Source: Oscillatoria sp. FACHB-1407 | Lineage (GTDB): Bacteria; Cyanobacteriota; Cyanobacteriia; Elainellales; Elainellaceae | DNA length: 64,000 bases | NCBI RefSeq assembly: GCF_014697545.1 | Contig: NZ_JACJSA010000008.1 | Coordinates: forward strand, 1-64,000 | Reading direction: 5' to 3' | Shown here: positions 62,324 through 64,000 of the stretch, piece by piece | How the letters are laid out: each line of letters starts with the position of its first letter | Position numbering within the stretch: position 1 is the stretch's first letter | Made by a program: the position numbers and the translations under genes | The notes under the pieces: generated by a model | The model's input: the letters and a program-made list of their open reading frames with translations, nothing else | Told to the model about the DNA's origin: nothing | The model's database searches: none

Positions 62324-63046
62324 ATGACCAGCCTCTTACCTATCTCTCAATCCGTGGATGTCGTTTACCCCAGTTCAGATGGTGAACCTGTGGCAGAAAC
62401 CTATCTCCATTTCTACGCTTTGCTGGTCACATTAGAAGTTTTACGACAATATCTGGAAGGGCAGCAAGCCACCATTTTGGGAAATCAGTTTCTTTACTAT
62501 GCTCAGGGATATCCCAAACTACGGGTTGCCCCAGATGTCATGGTGATTTTTGATGTGGCTCCGGGTGGGCGCGACAACTACAAAATTTGGGAAGAAGGTC
62601 AAACGCCATCCGTCATCTTTGAGATGACCTCAGAGGGCACAAAAAATCAGGATGAAACCTTCAAAAAAACCCTGTATGAGCAACTGGAGGTCAAGGAGTA
62701 CTGGCTGTTTGACCCCAAAGGTGAATGGATTCCTGAACAGTTGCGGGGCTATCGTTTACGGGGTGACATCTACGAGCCAATTACCGATGGACGCAGCGAT
62801 CCCCTTAAATTACGGCTAGAGGTCGATGGGCAGTTGATCGCCTTCTACCGAGAAGACACTGGAGAAAAGCTTCTGATTCCAGGCGAGTTGGCACAGGCAC
62901 TGCGAGAAGAGAGCAAAGCACGCCAGGAAGCCGAAGCACGGGCAGAAGAAGCTCGTCAACGGGCAGAACAGGCTGAATTGCAGGTGCAACAGCTTAAGGA
63001 ACAGTTGCGATCGCTCGGCGTTGATCCAGATAACCTACCGGGATAG
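62324..63046 (+). CDS. Uma2-family PD-(D/E)XK nuclease
   Basis: 240 aa from ATG 62324 (ATG 62300 possible; the open frame even enters the MITE-like repeat). VAPDVMVIFDV (~68) and SVIFEMTSEGT (~93) give the nuclease core. A C-terminal coiled coil (~190-230) is common in this cyanobacterial group. These genes are very abundant in cyanobacteria; role not settled. Confidence 0.8.
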   Translation: MTSLLPISQSVDVVYPSSDGEPVAETYLHFYALLVTLEVLRQYLEGQQATILGNQFLYYAQGYPKLRVAPDVMVIFDVAPGGRDNYKIWEEGQTPSVIFEMTSEGTKNQDETFKKTLYEQLEVKEYWLFDPKGEWIPEQLRGYRLRGDIYEPITDGRSDPLKLRLEVDGQLIAFYREDTGEKLLIPGELAQALREESKARQEAEARAEEARQRAEQAELQVQQLKEQLRSLGVDPDNLPG

Positions 63047-63197
63047 CCGTTTTTGCATCCCTCATCTGAAGCCAAAAAACTCCTCTACGTTTATGCAAAG
63101 GAGCTAAACATTTGATTCAATTCGTGCAGCACTTGCTTGGTTTAGCGGCACGATTTTCTGGATGTACATCAAATCTGATTAACAACCGCGAAATTGC

Positions 63198-63258
63198 AGG
63201 GGTGGGTTTAGCAGACAACACTTGAATTCAGCGAAGTTTAATAGCAAAACCCACCCCT
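63198..63258. repeat. 12-bp inverted pair
   Basis: AGGGGTGGGTTT (63198-63209) and AAACCCACCCCT (63247-63258), perfect, 37 bases apart. In the 63047-63285 gap between convergent genes; could act as a bidirectional hairpin. Confidence 0.6.
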
Positions 63259-63285
63259 ACAGTGGTTAATTAAACGGATTTGATG

Positions 63286-63921
63286 TTATTTGTTGGGCTG
63301 AGGAGTCATCCGCAGGTAAGGCTTCACTTCGGTCAGACCCTTAGGAAACTTCTGCTTGGCTTCCTCAGTCGGAATCGAAGGAACCACAACCACATCATCA
63401 CCATCCTTCCAGTTGACTGGAGTTGCAACACCATAGTTGTCGGTCAGTTGCAACGAGTCGATCACCCGGAGAATTTCTTCAAAATTACGTCCAGTGCTGG
63501 GTGGATAGGTGATTGTCAACCGCAATTTCTTTTGAGGGTCAATCACAAACACCGAGCGAACAGTCACCTTGGCGTTCGCATTGGGGTGAATCATGCCATA
63601 CAGGTCAGACACTGCCTTGTCTGCGTCCGCCAGAATGGGATAGTTAACCGTGGTGTTTTGAGTTTCATTGATGTCGCTAATCCAACCTGCATGGGAGTTA
63701 GCATCGTCAACGCTAAGTGCAATTACTTTAACGTTGCGCTTGTCAAATTCAGGCTTGAGTTTTGCAACTTCGCCTAATTCAGTTGTGCAAACAGGGGTGT
63801 AGTCTGCGGGGTGAGAGAACAACACGACCCAACTATCACCTGCCCACTCATAAAAATTGATATCCCCTTCACTAGAGGATTGAGTAAAATTGGGCACCGT
63901 ATCACCAAGTTGAAGAGCCAT
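63286..63921 (-). CDS. 1-Cys peroxiredoxin (Prx6 type)
   Basis: 211 aa, ATG 63921 with AGGAAG upstream. Peroxidatic Cys in PVCTTE (~45), preceded by FSHPADYT, and the long C-terminal domain of the Prx6 group. Reduces peroxides. A TATATT box lies about 20 bases before the start on the minus strand. Confidence 0.9.
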   Translation of the reverse strand: MALQLGDTVPNFTQSSSEGDINFYEWAGDSWVVLFSHPADYTPVCTTELGEVAKLKPEFDKRNVKVIALSVDDANSHAGWISDINETQNTTVNYPILADADKAVSDLYGMIHPNANAKVTVRSVFVIDPQKKLRLTITYPPSTGRNFEEILRVIDSLQLTDNYGVATPVNWKDGDDVVVVPSIPTEEAKQKFPKGLTEVKPYLRMTPQPNK

Positions 63922-64000
63922 AGCCGACTTCCTGTAATATAGAGAACAGATTTTTGGGGTTACTCAAGATATCTTCCCACAAAACCCCACTAACCCGCCC

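Overview
The window is cyanobacterial chromosome. The octamer GCGATCGC (HIP1) is scattered through it, and the right half carries Ycf46, a beta-carbonic anhydrase of the carboxysomal CcaA type, and many short palindromic and heptamer-like repeats typical of cyanobacterial spacers. I cannot name the species.

Left part (1 to about 36.8 kb) reads as an integrative island. A tyrosine recombinase (35607-36737) lies next to the 3' end of a tRNA-Cys gene (36836-36906). Inward from it are an excisionase-like HTH gene, a replication/HTH protein, a divergent pair of XRE-type regulators, ArdA antirestriction, a BRO-type antirepressor, several small DNA-binding proteins, terminase-like genes (large subunit 2735-4186, putative small subunit 7386-7754) and a holin-sized membrane protein. 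No capsid or tail genes are seen, so the island resembles a phage satellite or a decayed prophage more than a full phage. The other attachment site was not found. Cargo includes a propeller-RTX protein, a tandem-repeat propeller protein, an LRAT-like protein beside a glycine-zipper zinc-ribbon protein, a pentapeptide-repeat membrane protein, and two antitoxin genes whose toxins appear truncated.

The island also carries a complete type I-C CRISPR-Cas locus: cas3, an unknown 104-aa gene, cas5, cas8c (with an internal cas11c start), cas7, cas4, cas1, cas2, and a 53-repeat array (17517-21319). The most interesting element is in the cas3-cas5 gap. A degenerate CRISPR repeat (11134-11168) keeps the exact 3' handle of the array repeat and is followed by a spacer-like stretch. 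Its first 11 bases match, 10 of 11, a site at 11323 that has a correct type I-C PAM (TTC) and lies just upstream of a strong promoter (TTGACA-N18-TATAAA, 11364-11393). That promoter faces the unknown gene and the cas5-cas2 operon. This is the architecture of CRISPR-resembling guide RNAs (CreA/CreR type), in which Cascade represses either its own operon or a guarding toxin.

Between 25.9 and 28.4 kb, four small transcription units (a SLOG-like gene, ardA and Cys-rich or hypothetical genes) share a leader built as T-run, CACTTGTCGT, Shine-Dalgarno, start codon. Two of the four sit directly after strong intrinsic terminators.

Right part (36.9-64 kb) is ordinary chromosome: a metallophosphoesterase, Ycf46, TPR proteins, threonine aldolase, a Pro-rich protein, a glycan cluster (fused glycosyltransferase plus three FkbM-type methyltransferase proteins), carbonic anhydrase, a response regulator, and a complete biotin operon in the order bioF, esterase, bioC, bioD, bioA, bioB, followed by a Uma2-family nuclease and a 1-Cys peroxiredoxin. 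Three related MITE-like repeats (39.7, 44.4 and 62.2 kb) and six copies of a 20-bp palindrome lie between these genes.
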